Assembly (NCBI GenBank): GCA_051657165.1
Contig: JBOFKD010000161.1
Coordinates: forward strand, 5,816 to 69,815
From: UBA7332 sp051657165
GTDB taxonomy: Bacteria; Bacteroidota; Bacteroidia; Bacteroidales; UBA7332
Length of the DNA stretch: 64,000 nucleotides
Direction: 5' to 3'
This document shows, piece by piece, positions 26,385 to 36,013 of the stretch. A program made the translations under genes and the position numbers. The notes beneath the pieces are model-generated. The model saw only the letters and a list, made by a program, of their open reading frames with translations, was not told the origin of the DNA and did no database searches. Numbering within the stretch: the stretch's first letter is position 1; the number at the start of each line of letters is the position of its first letter.

Positions 26385-28025
26385 ATGCTATTATTTACAA
26401 CTGATAAAATAGACTATAATAATTACAAGCGCGCATCAAAAATCACTGCTTTGTTTGTTGTTTTATTTTTTATTTTATCCTTTCTAAGTTTTAAAGCTTA
26501 CTCTCAGGATATTGACAAATCCGAATTCAAGTTCTTAAAGCGCTACACATTAAGTAGTGCACACGCTAAGAAACTTGCTAATATCCCCATCCAGTTACAA
26601 AACGGAAGGATATCAACATTCGAGGTTTACAGCAACAGATTACTAAAGTCAATTACAGATGAACAAAAGATAGATAAGTACAACTCGACTCAGGTTATTT
26701 TTGGATTTATACTATTCCCGGAGATTTGGGAAAGAGTTCCTCTTATTTCTCAAAACAACGACGAGATGGCCAATCTGTTAGGCACAGGCGAAAAGTTCCT
26801 CTCTTATCGTTCCTTGTTTGATGGAAGAGGGCGCTACATTCTTAACTCAAATGTTCATCTTGCTAAAAATACGCCTCCGAATGAACGGACAATACTGGAG
26901 AATCAGATTCTATTGCTTGACCGGAAAGTAAATACACTCTATAAACTCAAACATGCAGTATCCATCCCTCTGTTCCCGCTTCCGGGCGACGAGGAGTCCC
27001 GATGGTATTCGCCGGGTGAGCGTAGTGCCGAAGGTGCTACAACAGACGAACTGCGCGAAATAGAGACAATATTTGTCACTTATCTGAGTCAGGTTACAGA
27101 AGCTCTGAGATCCGGAAACTGGGAAGATGCAAACATCGCGCTCGAAAGCATATCGGATTATCAGATTGCATTTGCAGCTCCGCTATCGGTCAATCCACTC
27201 CGGTTGAAAACAGAAAATTTCTACACAACCTATGACTGGAATAAATTTGTTTCACACGGATATCTGTTTGTAATAGCTTTATTACTGATCTATCTCATAC
27301 TCAGATGGAGTATCACCCGATTTGAGATTCCGGATATTAAATCATTCTTTGTATATACTTTATACGGAATATTCAGTGTCCAGACATTATCAATAATCCT
27401 GCAGGGATACATCTATCAGGGACGTTTCTGGATGAGCTCAGTTGCACTGACAGCCCTTTTCGCATGGCTGATTGCATCAATCGGATTGTCATATAAGAAG
27501 AAATCGTTTATTGTTTTCATTATCGGCTTTCTCGTTTCGGGAATAATTCTTACAAACAATGAATACAATGCACATAGTATTGAGAATTACAAATACCTGA
27601 TTGCAAAAGAATCATACATCATCAGAGTTTATTATACAATCATACTCTGTAGCTTGTCTTTCTTAATTATCAGTTCCGTTTCTTCTTTTATTCTGGCTAT
27701 TGTTTACGCACTCAGAAAATGGATCGAACGCAGTGAGGAAATAATAAAAACACTGACAGCAATTACGCAAACACAAATAAAAACAGGCCTCATTCTCTTT
27801 TTCGCATCTATTTTAATCCGGTCACTGGCTTTGATTGAATTAAACAACAACAATCAGTGGACATGGGAGAATGAATACAAATGGCTTGGCATATCTCTGA
27901 TCTCTTATATAATTGCTTATATGATCATCAGAACCAAACGACACAAAATATTTATTTTTACACATACCTTACCCTTATTGGCTTTAATTATCATGATTAT
28001 ATCCTTCTTTAGTTTACATAGATAA
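26385..28025 (+). CDS. Short, divergent CcsBA/ResB-like cytochrome c biogenesis membrane protein
   Basis: A 546-residue membrane protein with a signal-anchor helix and several C-terminal helices. The periplasmic part resembles the ResB/CcsB section of Bacteroidetes CcsBA, with VNTLYKLKHAVSIPLFPLP and the SRWYSPGE segment near residue 207, then helices from about residue 285. Full CcsBA proteins are about 1000 residues and carry a haem-handling tryptophan motif (WGxYWxWDPxE); here only a WTWENEYKW stretch is seen near residue 492. It may be a reduced paralogue or something else with the same ancestry. The frame extends to a TTG at 26358, but ATG 26385 is preferred. Confidence 0.5.
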   Translation: MLLFTTDKIDYNNYKRASKITALFVVLFFILSFLSFKAYSQDIDKSEFKFLKRYTLSSAHAKKLANIPIQLQNGRISTFEVYSNRLLKSITDEQKIDKYNSTQVIFGFILFPEIWERVPLISQNNDEMANLLGTGEKFLSYRSLFDGRGRYILNSNVHLAKNTPPNERTILENQILLLDRKVNTLYKLKHAVSIPLFPLPGDEESRWYSPGERSAEGATTDELREIETIFVTYLSQVTEALRSGNWEDANIALESISDYQIAFAAPLSVNPLRLKTENFYTTYDWNKFVSHGYLFVIALLLIYLILRWSITRFEIPDIKSFFVYTLYGIFSVQTLSIILQGYIYQGRFWMSSVALTALFAWLIASIGLSYKKKSFIVFIIGFLVSGIILTNNEYNAHSIENYKYLIAKESYIIRVYYTIILCSLSFLIISSVSSFILAIVYALRKWIERSEEIIKTLTAITQTQIKTGLILFFASILIRSLALIELNNNNQWTWENEYKWLGISLISYIIAYMIIRTKRHKIFIFTHTLPLLALIIMIISFFSLHR

Positions 28026-28054
28026 ACTGAAAAGATATGTTTTATTTAGTGGAC

Positions 28055-28094
28055 AAACAGGCTGGCTTACTCTCGTTGCCAGCCTGTTTTTTTA
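28055..28094 (+). terminator. Rho-independent terminator after the CcsBA-like gene
   Basis: A perfect 12-bp stem (AAACAGGCTGGC / GCCAGCCTGTTT) followed by a T-run. It separates the CcsBA-like gene from the condensin operon and lies inside the falsely long upstream extension of the next frame. Confidence 0.9.
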
Positions 28095-28188
28095 TTTATA
28101 TCATCTGCACAGACGTTCTGCCGGGCATTTTTGGCATCCCCTTAAAGACTATTCACAAGCAAAATTCAATTATCTGCATTCTATGTAT

Positions 28189-28196
28189 TAAATTTG
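28189..28196 (+). promoter_or_regulatory. -7 box of the condensin operon promoter (TAAATTTG)
   Basis: Matches TAnnTTTG, 35 bases upstream of ATG 28232. It supports this start over an in-frame upstream one at 28037. Confidence 0.6.
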
Positions 28197-28231
28197 TAAA
28201 ACATTCACAGAGAAATAAACGTCACCACAAT

Positions 28232-29440
28232 ATGAACACATTCGGATCTATAAAAGAATTGCTCAAAACGCTAAGTCGGGAGCATACCCTTTTTACAGAG
28301 ATCTTTGGGAAAAGAAAATCATTATCCTTCAAATACGAGCAGGCTCTCGAACTCGTTGATCAGGATCAGGCAAGACTATTATACCTTGCTGACCGCTCCG
28401 TCATACGCCAAAACGGCGAATACGTAGAGCTCGACGATCTTTTTCTGCAATTTTTCGAACAAGTCCTGGAGGTTAACGAAGAAATTAACCTCTCCTACAT
28501 AAACGAACACATAGAACACGTCCGGCAAAACATCCTGTATTTCAACAATGAAAGCAACGAAAACAGACGCTACGGATATCTCAGAATCATCAAAAGGGCA
28601 TTCCGCAGTATCGGCGTCGTTACTATGCGAAATGTTATTGACTTGAAACGAAACATTGATTCCACCTTCAAAAGTGAGCCAAATTACAAGATCAAAAAGA
28701 TTAAGCTGGAGCGCTTTGACGAAAAAAGGGAAGCCATACAAAGCCTGATCAAAACCACGGATTCGATCATTGATAAGGACGAGAAACTCTTCTTCGATCA
28801 GGTTTGCGACGAAGAGTTAGACCGGATCATCACCCGTCTGAAACTCACACTCAATGAATGCCGCCATAATCTGATCGAAATACAGAAACAGATTATCGAC
28901 TATCTCAATCAGATTAAACTTCAGGCAGTGTCTCTCGAAAAAATCCGGCAGATCAAGTATCTCAAAGATCAGTTTGAGCTCGAAACTCAGACAGACATCC
29001 GCGATCAGCTTTCAAAAAACAATGCTGTAATCTTCGAAAACCGTCCGGCATATCCACTCAAACTATCCGTTGATTTTCTCCGGAATGACGATGATGCTCT
29101 GGATTCTGTACGCAAAGTTTACGAACGAATGCAGATGGGTAACGGCAGACAGAACGATATTGCCGAAAGCATTTCCGAATCCTATCTGAACGTACTGACC
29201 GAAGAACAGCAGTCCATCGATTTGTCAGCAATCAAAGAGAAGTTTAAAGAATCAAAAGAAGACCTCTTCGGATATTTACTTGAAAATCAGACAGAGCTGA
29301 ACCTTTCATTCGATGAATGCGTCACGCTCTATTGTCAGATGATTTCCAACTACGATCTGGAATTCAGTATATCTGACCGGTTCGACAGTAAATCCGATGT
29401 AGAATATGCGCTGGTTTTTCCTGCCAATAAAGAAGACTAA
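28232..29440 (+). CDS. jetA: JetA/MksF-like condensin kleisin subunit
   Basis: A 402-residue, mainly helical, charged protein (MNTFGSIKELLKTLSREH). It is first in a three-gene run whose third gene encodes an SMC-like ATPase. Position, length and helical character fit the JetA/MksF kleisin, which bridges the two SMC heads. The frame is open back to 28037, but that stretch crosses a terminator and the promoter box, so ATG 28232 is chosen. The next gene follows after 3 bases. The assignment rests on operon order and general similarity to the family, not on a diagnostic motif. Confidence 0.75.
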   Translation: MNTFGSIKELLKTLSREHTLFTEIFGKRKSLSFKYEQALELVDQDQARLLYLADRSVIRQNGEYVELDDLFLQFFEQVLEVNEEINLSYINEHIEHVRQNILYFNNESNENRRYGYLRIIKRAFRSIGVVTMRNVIDLKRNIDSTFKSEPNYKIKKIKLERFDEKREAIQSLIKTTDSIIDKDEKLFFDQVCDEELDRIITRLKLTLNECRHNLIEIQKQIIDYLNQIKLQAVSLEKIRQIKYLKDQFELETQTDIRDQLSKNNAVIFENRPAYPLKLSVDFLRNDDDALDSVRKVYERMQMGNGRQNDIAESISESYLNVLTEEQQSIDLSAIKEKFKESKEDLFGYLLENQTELNLSFDECVTLYCQMISNYDLEFSISDRFDSKSDVEYALVFPANKED

Positions 29441-29443
29441 ATA

Positions 29444-30013
29444 ATGGAAATAATAAAATATACGGATGAGATTTTTGATATCCTCAGCAAAGGATTGTTT
29501 ATCTCCTCAAACAGTACCGACGAAAATATGCGTCGTCTTTACCGCACTATAGACGAAAACACAGAAGCCCTGGCAAATTACTTCTCTGCCATCAATTTCG
29601 TGCTCGAACAGGGCAACGAATACTTCTATTTCTCAAGACGCGAGAATAAAACCGATCTCGAACGTAAGCTTGAGGCGGCAATGAAGTGGATAGACATTCT
29701 GGACTTTCTGAAAAACTACGACAACTCCTTTGGTCCGGGACTCCGTTTCTCACCTCACGATTTGCTCGTATCACTCAACCTGAATGTTGAAATGAAGAAT
29801 AAACTCGAATATATCAAACGCCATTATCAGGGGAAAACAAAACACGAAGACATTATTGATCGTCTCATCTATGATCTTCGCCGTGATGGCTTCATCGAGT
29901 TAGAAAATGAAATCGAAGACACCTATAAGGTACTGTCTTCCTTTCAGTATATTGAACAGCTGGTTTTATCTATAAACATTCCTGAAGAGATTATCAATGA
30001 GATACCTGAATAA
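29444..30013 (+). CDS. jetB: JetB/MksE-like condensin winged-helix subunit (DUF4194 type)
   Basis: A 189-residue protein. Its start is 3 bases after jetA and its end overlaps the start of jetC by 17 bases, so translation is probably coupled. Length and the helical/winged-helix character (TKHEDIIDRLIYDLRRDGFI) fit the KITE-type MksE/JetB subunit, which binds the kleisin and DNA. It has no catalytic motif. Together with its neighbours it would form a MukBEF-like loop-extruding complex. Confidence 0.75.
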   Translation: MEIIKYTDEIFDILSKGLFISSNSTDENMRRLYRTIDENTEALANYFSAINFVLEQGNEYFYFSRRENKTDLERKLEAAMKWIDILDFLKNYDNSFGPGLRFSPHDLLVSLNLNVEMKNKLEYIKRHYQGKTKHEDIIDRLIYDLRRDGFIELENEIEDTYKVLSSFQYIEQLVLSINIPEEIINEIPE

Positions 30014-33000
30014 AGTAGTTTTTATCAATAGCGCATCTATAAGCTACTCCGAAATAAATATCGACGGCAATGTCCATCTGATCGGAACGCAGGGAGTGGG
30101 CAAAAGTACCGCTCTGCGTGCCATCCTGTTTTTTTACAATGCCGACAAGCAGCGACTGGGAATTTCTCGCGAAAAGAAAAGTTTCGACGAGTACTACTTC
30201 CCCTACTCCAATTCCTACATCGTGTACGAAGTGACCAAAGAAGACTCTTCTTTTTGTGTCATAGCCTACCGTTCACAGGGACGTGTTGCTTTTCGTTTCA
30301 TCGAAGGGCCTTACAATCAGAGCAACTTCATCGACGAAAACGGCAAAGCTTACGAAAACTGGGAACGAATAAAAGAAGTAATCGGAAAAGACCTTCTTTA
30401 CACCCGCAAAGTTGATCGCTACGAAGAGTACCGCGATATCATCTTTGGCAATAATGCCGCTTTAAGTCCTGAGTTCCGACGGTTTGCACTTATCGAAAGT
30501 AAACAATACAAGAATATTCCGCGCACCATTCAGAATGTATTTCTGAACTCAAAACTGGATGCCGAATTTATCAAGCAAACCATCATCATGTCTATTGACG
30601 AAGAGAGCATCCGCATCGATCTCAATAGCTATATGCATCACCTCGAAGGATTCGAAGGAGAGCTTTCCGATGTACGCAAATGGACCGAACGCGATAAAAA
30701 CGGCGAATTAAAACTTCAGAATCTGGCTAATCAGGTCACTGAAATAGCCTCTTCGATCCGTTTTCTCGAAAGAGAGAAAAAACTCCTGGCTGAGGAACTA
30801 AACTTTGCCATCGAATCCACACGCGAAAAACTTCCTAAAATCGAGAAAAAACTCTTTGATGAGCAACTCGAAGTTGAGAAGAAAAACCGCGCTTTGGGTG
30901 AACTTGAGTACAAATGGAAACTCAAAAATGATGAGTTTGTCAGCAAAGCAGCCATCTATACCAATAAGCTTCAGGAGGCTAAAAAGCGCGAGACTTATTA
31001 CAAATCGCTTCAGATTGACGAGGTCCTGTCACGTGTAAACCGCAAGAACGAGTACACGACAGTGCTTGAGAGCCTGATCAAACAAAAGCAGGTGCTTCTC
31101 ACACGCTTCGACAGTATCAATGAGCGCTTTGAGGCTATGGAGCAACAAATTAAAAATCAGCTCCAGGAACTTATTAATATACGTAATGAAGAGAAAACAG
31201 CTCGTCAGACTGAATTTCTTCAGCGCAAAGAGAGTATTCTAAAACAATATACTGCACTGGATGAGGAGATAAAGGAGAAACACCGCAAACATCTGTCCAT
31301 CCTGCAGGAAGAGATCAACCATCTGAATCAGGAGACAAATACGCTGCGGATCAAAGAGGCTGAAATCAAACACAAACGCGTCTTTGAAGCCGAAACCGAA
31401 CGCATCAAAAACGAGATCATACGAAATAATCAGGCACTTAACCATGCCGGAAATGAGATCAAGCATATCGAAAATGAACGCAATGCTCTCAAAAAGGACT
31501 GGGCTTATCAGCAAGAGAAACTGGAATCTGCTACTCAGCACAAACAGGAGATACTCAAACAGGAGATCAATCGCATAAGCGAAGAGACTGACGCCATCAA
31601 CCTGAAGCTTGATTCGTTCAAAGGCTCGCTGTATGACTGGCTGAATACGGAATATCCGGGCTGGGAAGAAACGATCGGGAAAATTGTCGACGAAGAGAAA
31701 ATCCTTTTCTCTCACGGACTGAATCCTAAATGGACAGGGAATCCCGAAAATGGACTTTTCGGACTCCAGCTTGACCTTTCCGATGTAGACCGCAGAGTAA
31801 AGACAGCAGCTGACTATCAGCAGGAGCTAAAAATACGTACAGATCTTCTGACAGAGAAAAAAGAAGAACTGAAAGCTCTCACGCTGGAACTCGAGACCAA
31901 GAGCAATGAACTGAAAGAAGCCTATCTGCCAAAGATCAAACAACTCAAAGAAAAGCTGTTTGAACTGAATTATCAGATCGGACAATACACCGTTCAGCAG
32001 GATAAACTAAATCTTCAGCTCATTGAAACAACCGAAAGGGAAAGCTCCGAAAAAGAACGTGATCTCTCTGCCGTACGTGCATCCATAGACCGTATTTCGG
32101 AAACAAAACTCCGCCTGAACGCTGAACTCAGTCAGACGGAAGAAACGCTGAAAAAAGAAGTCCTGAAAACAGCTAAAGAAAGAGATAAGCGTATTGCAGA
32201 AGTCGAAGCCGAATGCAACAATTATCTGAAAGAGACTGAAGCCGGACTTCAGATATATCGTGCCGAAGCAAAAGAGAAAACCGACAAACTACGCAACGAA
32301 CAGCTTGCTGAACTTGCCGGGAAAGGGATTGACACGAATCAGATTGATCAGCTCGACAAAGATATCAGACAGGCAAAAGCCGAACTGGACTTCATCGAGA
32401 AGCACCGCGATCTGGTTATCGAATATCGCAAAGACAAAAAAGAACTCTTCGACTTAATGGATGAGTTTAAAGCGAAACAAAAGCAATTCCGCGATCAGAT
32501 GGAGATTGAAAAAGAGCAACAGCAGAATCAGCGTAATAAACTCAAACAGGAGATCAAACTGATCGACAATATGATTAAAACGCTGACTACAGAACAGACT
32601 CAACTCAACGAGAATCTTCGCGAAGCCGACCAGTTCCGTCTGACCGATTGCTATGCTTCCGTTAAATCAATCACGCAACACACCGAAAGTGAGAAAAGTT
32701 GCAAAATCATTGTCGGATTGCTCAATCAGAATCACTTCAAAGGCATCGAACGTCAGACGCAGCTCCAGGAAGCAGTCCATCGTTTTACAGGCAATTTCTC
32801 GGAAAAGAATGTATTCAAATTCCGGACAAACCTGGTCGAACAAAGCGAATTCATGACCTTTGCTCAGGATCTGCAGGAGTTTATGGACGAACATAAGATT
32901 GAAGAATATCAGAACCGTCTGAATCAGAAATATACGGATATCATCACACTCATCGGGCGCGAAACATCCGATCTTATTTCCAAAGAAGGACTGATCCAGC

Positions 33001-33650
33001 GTATCATCAAAGATGTGAATCAGGATTTTATCGACCGAAATTTTGCCGGAGTAATCAAAAGCATAGCTATGCGTATCGTATCGAGCGAAAACCGCATTGT
33101 ACAATTGCTCATGTCTATCCGCGATTTCAGTACAGACACACTCTTTGATCTGGGCGAAGCCAATCTGTTCTCTTCCAGCGATCGTGAACGAAAGAACAAT
33201 CAGGCGATAGACCTGCTCAAACGCCTGGTCAAAGAAATCACGATGAGCAAAGAGCGCGAAATCGGACTCTCCGACTCCTTCGAACTTCAGTTCCGTATTG
33301 TAGAAAACGACAACGACAGCGGTTGGGTTGAGAAACTATCCAATATCGGCTCCGAAGGAACCGACGTTCTCGTAAAAGCCATGATCAACATCATGCTGCT
33401 GAATGTATTTAAAGAGAAAGCATCCAAACGATTCAGCAACTTTAAATTACATTGCATGATGGATGAAATCGGTAAATTACACCCGAACAATGTAAAAGGA
33501 ATCCTGGAATTCGCCAACAGTCGAAACATTCTGCTGATCAACGGATCACCAACATCCTACAATGCCGTGGATTACAAATATACTTATCTGCTGGCTAAGG
33601 ATAATCGCAGCGTGACCATCATCAAGCGGTTAATAAAAAAAGGAGCCTGA
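29997..33650 (+). CDS. jetC: JetC/MksB-like SMC condensin ATPase
   Basis: A 1217-residue SMC-like ATPase. Walker A is GTQGVGKS at residues 30-37. Long coiled coils run from about 240 to 540 and from 620 to 910. Between them a short hinge-like segment contains SFKGSLYDWLNTEYPGWEE (about 541-559), typical of the JetC/MksB class. The C-terminal head has a SNIGSEGTDVLVKAM signature-like motif near 1115 and Walker B LHCMMDEIGKLHP near 1155. Wadjet complexes sense and cleave closed circular plasmids; plain MksBEF condensins act in chromosome organisation. JetD/MksG, the cutting subunit, is not found next to it. Confidence 0.85.
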   Translation: MRYLNKVVFINSASISYSEINIDGNVHLIGTQGVGKSTALRAILFFYNADKQRLGISREKKSFDEYYFPYSNSYIVYEVTKEDSSFCVIAYRSQGRVAFRFIEGPYNQSNFIDENGKAYENWERIKEVIGKDLLYTRKVDRYEEYRDIIFGNNAALSPEFRRFALIESKQYKNIPRTIQNVFLNSKLDAEFIKQTIIMSIDEESIRIDLNSYMHHLEGFEGELSDVRKWTERDKNGELKLQNLANQVTEIASSIRFLEREKKLLAEELNFAIESTREKLPKIEKKLFDEQLEVEKKNRALGELEYKWKLKNDEFVSKAAIYTNKLQEAKKRETYYKSLQIDEVLSRVNRKNEYTTVLESLIKQKQVLLTRFDSINERFEAMEQQIKNQLQELINIRNEEKTARQTEFLQRKESILKQYTALDEEIKEKHRKHLSILQEEINHLNQETNTLRIKEAEIKHKRVFEAETERIKNEIIRNNQALNHAGNEIKHIENERNALKKDWAYQQEKLESATQHKQEILKQEINRISEETDAINLKLDSFKGSLYDWLNTEYPGWEETIGKIVDEEKILFSHGLNPKWTGNPENGLFGLQLDLSDVDRRVKTAADYQQELKIRTDLLTEKKEELKALTLELETKSNELKEAYLPKIKQLKEKLFELNYQIGQYTVQQDKLNLQLIETTERESSEKERDLSAVRASIDRISETKLRLNAELSQTEETLKKEVLKTAKERDKRIAEVEAECNNYLKETEAGLQIYRAEAKEKTDKLRNEQLAELAGKGIDTNQIDQLDKDIRQAKAELDFIEKHRDLVIEYRKDKKELFDLMDEFKAKQKQFRDQMEIEKEQQQNQRNKLKQEIKLIDNMIKTLTTEQTQLNENLREADQFRLTDCYASVKSITQHTESEKSCKIIVGLLNQNHFKGIERQTQLQEAVHRFTGNFSEKNVFKFRTNLVEQSEFMTFAQDLQEFMDEHKIEEYQNRLNQKYTDIITLIGRETSDLISKEGLIQRIIKDVNQDFIDRNFAGVIKSIAMRIVSSENRIVQLLMSIRDFSTDTLFDLGEANLFSSSDRERKNNQAIDLLKRLVKEITMSKEREIGLSDSFELQFRIVENDNDSGWVEKLSNIGSEGTDVLVKAMINIMLLNVFKEKASKRFSNFKLHCMMDEIGKLHPNNVKGILEFANSRNILLINGSPTSYNAVDYKYTYLLAKDNRSVTIIKRLIKKGA

Positions 33651-33685
33651 TCTCCCTTTGACAACTGACATCAGTACACAAGTCA

Positions 33686-33735
33686 GAAGCGGATTGTAAG
33701 CTATAAAAAAGTAGCCTGCAATCCGCTTTCTTTTT
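33686..33735 (+). terminator. Rho-independent terminator of the condensin operon
   Basis: GCGGATTG, then TAAGCTA, pairs with TAGCCTG and CAATCCGC in an imperfect 15-bp stem followed by TTTCTTTTT, 36 bases after the jetC stop. Confidence 0.85.
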
Positions 33736-33782
33736 ACCATAAGAGTAAAGGCATTGTCTTTAGCCTTTTAGCATTGCCTTTC

Positions 33783-35524
33783 TCACTTAAGTGGTGCATA
33801 GATTTGTGTTTGCACGGGTAAGTGGTCGGAGGCTATTTGTGTGGTGCTGTCTTTTATTGTTCCGCTTTCATAGACCTGATATTTCTTTGGCAGTTTTTTG
33901 CCGTAGTAGAATATATAGTCGATGCATCTGTCGGGAAGTTTGCCGGATATGTTTTGTACATATCGTTGCTTACGGGTGTGAAGTTTTTCAGCATTTTATT
34001 CAGTGTCGGTGATCCGGGTGTTGCATTGAAATCGCCGGCTATGAAGATTGCTTTTTTCTTACGTGCTTTGTCGCCTTTGATAAAGTCTCTGATGCTTTTA
34101 TTTATAATATCTACTGATGCAAGCTGATCTTCCGGGGTGAGTGAAAGATGGGTATTGCAGAGTATGTAGTTTTTAAATTCAGCAATCAGCAGACTTCTTT
34201 TTTCTTCTCTTCCGGGAAGAGGTATCATTTTCAATGCCAGAGGTTGTTCTTTTGAGAGTATACCTATGCCATATTTTCCGCCCTGAAATTCAATGGACGG
34301 AGAAAAGGTGGCGTGCATTCCGGTGAGTGCAGATAGTTTAGCCAGTACGTCAATGTTTGTGCGCTTTGTGACGCTATCAAGCTCCTGAAGGGCTATCACT
34401 TCGGCTTTGCTATCTTTTATAACACGGGCAATAGCTTCGTAATCGCGACTTTTGAGAGAATCTATTGCTATGCAGTTATGAACATTGTAGCTCAGGATTT
34501 TTACGACATCTTTCTTTGAGAAGAAGTTTGCTTTGATAAGGGTTTTAATTCCTACTTTTTTGCTTTTAGGAGGTTGCCCGGCTGTGGCTATACTGCCGGT
34601 ATAAACAGAGGGATTGCCATTGATGACGTTGTTGTTCAGGAAATAGAGTATTTCGTCTCTATAATCATCCATGGCTGAATTGGCCACTACGTGTGTGGCA
34701 TTATCAACGGTAAGGAAATAGTGAGGTGCACCTATTTTATTCAGTTGCTTCGCAATGATTTCGGATCCGTAGAAGCTACCCAGGAGGGTTTTCACTTTGT
34801 TGTATGGCACATTGCAATCGGCGTTGCCATGAAACATCTGGATAGGTGCAGGAATTGTGTCCCACTTTATTTTGCCTCTTTTTTGAGGTATAGCTCCGGC
34901 AAATGAGATTACTCCGGCATAGTTGAAGTCTGCCGGAAGGACATCAGACAAAGCATATTTTCGGGCAACAGTGTTGTTTATTTTATAATATTCGCCTGTG
35001 AGTACAGTGATCGCTCCGGCGCTTGATCCGCAGGTAACAATCAGATTCGGGTTTATATTGAAGTCTGCGGATTGAGAGAGAATATAGTTTGTGGCTGTGT
35101 ACAGATCTTCCACCGCAGTATTCACGGAATTAAAGAGGAGGTTGATCATCTTATCAGGACTCATTTTTGGAAAATGACCGGTTTTTGCCACCTGATCAGC
35201 CAGAGGTTTCAGTCCTAGTCTATAATCAATGGAAAAGACTGTGAATCCATTTTCAACCAACCATTCAAAATATCCGATATATCGGGGTTCGTCTCTTTTT
35301 CCGGTGAAGAAACCTCCGCCAAAGACAAAAACAACAGCTGGTTTTTGGTTTCTCTCAAAAAGAAGTTTTCCTGCTCCCGCAATCGGTGAGTATTTATCCA
35401 GAAAGAGTGAATCCTGATCTTTTACGGCATAGAGACAGGTCTCTTTTTTTATGATTGTCTTTTCCTGCGAAAAGGTATGTCCTGTAATGAGAAGAATAAA
35501 AGAGAGTAGTATTATGCGTTTCAT
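33783..35524 (-). pseudogene. Secreted alpha/beta hydrolase - EEP phosphodiesterase fusion, frameshifted near the 3' end
   Basis: Signal peptide MKRIILLSFILLITGHTFS. Residues 25-295 are an esterase-like alpha/beta hydrolase with oxyanion GGGFFTGKR, nucleophile GSSAGA and a histidine in NATHVV. Residues 340-533 are an endonuclease/exonuclease/phosphatase domain (ILSYNVHNCIA, ALQELDSVT, NTHLSL, AGDFNATPGS). After FPTD at residue 533 the frame reads an unrelated 23-residue tail to a stop at 33854. In the next frame the DNA encodes CIDYIFYYGKKLPKK and then ASDHLPVQT, with the expected catalytic SDH histidine, and stops at 33783. Adding four bases near 33926-33932 restores one frame, as if one copy of a GACA repeat had been lost. 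It is either a real lesion or a sequencing error. The N-terminal hydrolase should still be made. Confidence 0.85.
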
Positions 35525-35550
35525 ACTGTGCTTGTTTAAGGGTTAAGGCG

Positions 35551-35558
35551 CAAAAATA
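35551..35558 (-). promoter_or_regulatory. -7 box of the hydrolase-EEP gene (TATTTTTG)
   Basis: CAAAAATA on the plus strand matches TAnnTTTG on the minus strand, 27 bases upstream of the ATG. Confidence 0.6.
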
Positions 35559-35635
35559 ATTATTTTATTATACTTTAAATAAAAGAGAAAGGAGTATTAC
35601 GGAGAGAATGCTGTTCATTCCGCAAACTGATTATT

Positions 35636-35675
35636 TAAAAAAAAGAGGATGACCCGGAAGGATCATCCTCTTTAT
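35636..35675 (-). terminator. Rho-independent terminator of the RND efflux operon
   Basis: AAAGAGGATGA pairs with TCATCCTCTTT around a 10-base loop; a run of T follows on the minus strand. It lies 29 bases after the last gene of the operon. Confidence 0.85.
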
Positions 35676-35703
35676 CGTTATAGCCTGAGCTTAAGAAGCT
35701 GTT

Positions 35704-35997
35704 TTAGATAGTTGCTTCAATATTCCATACGAAGGCTCTGAGACCTAACAGTTCGTTTCGCTTATCCAGACTGCGAAGTAAGGAAAGGAGTTCTTCTGTT
35801 TTTTCGGCCGGAACCATTGTAAGTATAGAAGAGTTGAGAGTAGGCCATGCGTGAGTCCCGAAATGGGATTCTCCGGTGTGAGATCCTCTCCCCTGTGTTT
35901 CTTCCCAGAATGAGAATCCTATGATTCCCAGCTCGTCGAATATCAGTGTGATATCGTCGCGCACTGCCTGATTAAAAGATATAAATACTGCTTTCAT
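35704..35997 (-). CDS. PG0541-type RND-transporter-associated small protein
   Basis: A 97-residue cytoplasmic protein of PII-like size (MKAVFISFNQAVRDDITLIF, later GESHFGTHAWPTLNSSILTM and LRAFVWNIEA). Small proteins of this type sit next to RND pumps in Bacteroidetes (PG0541 family). It starts 16 bases after the pump gene and is last in the operon. A regulatory or metal-sensing role is conceivable, but nothing in the sequence shows it. Confidence 0.75.
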   Translation of the reverse strand: MKAVFISFNQAVRDDITLIFDELGIIGFSFWEETQGRGSHTGESHFGTHAWPTLNSSILTMVPAEKTEELLSLLRSLDKRNELLGLRAFVWNIEATI

Positions 35998-36013
35998 ATT
36001 TTAGAATGCTTTA

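Noticed and set aside
28037..28231. A 65-codon N-terminal extension of the JetA-like gene
   Set aside because: The stretch contains the terminator of the previous gene and the promoter box of this one.
33651..33782. A short JetD remnant after jetC
   Set aside because: The interval holds only a terminator and about 50 bases before the opposite-strand gene end; no related coding sequence is seen.
33822..34127. Plus-strand open frame of 101 codons
   Set aside because: It is the complement of the EEP domain, whose minus-strand motifs are clear.
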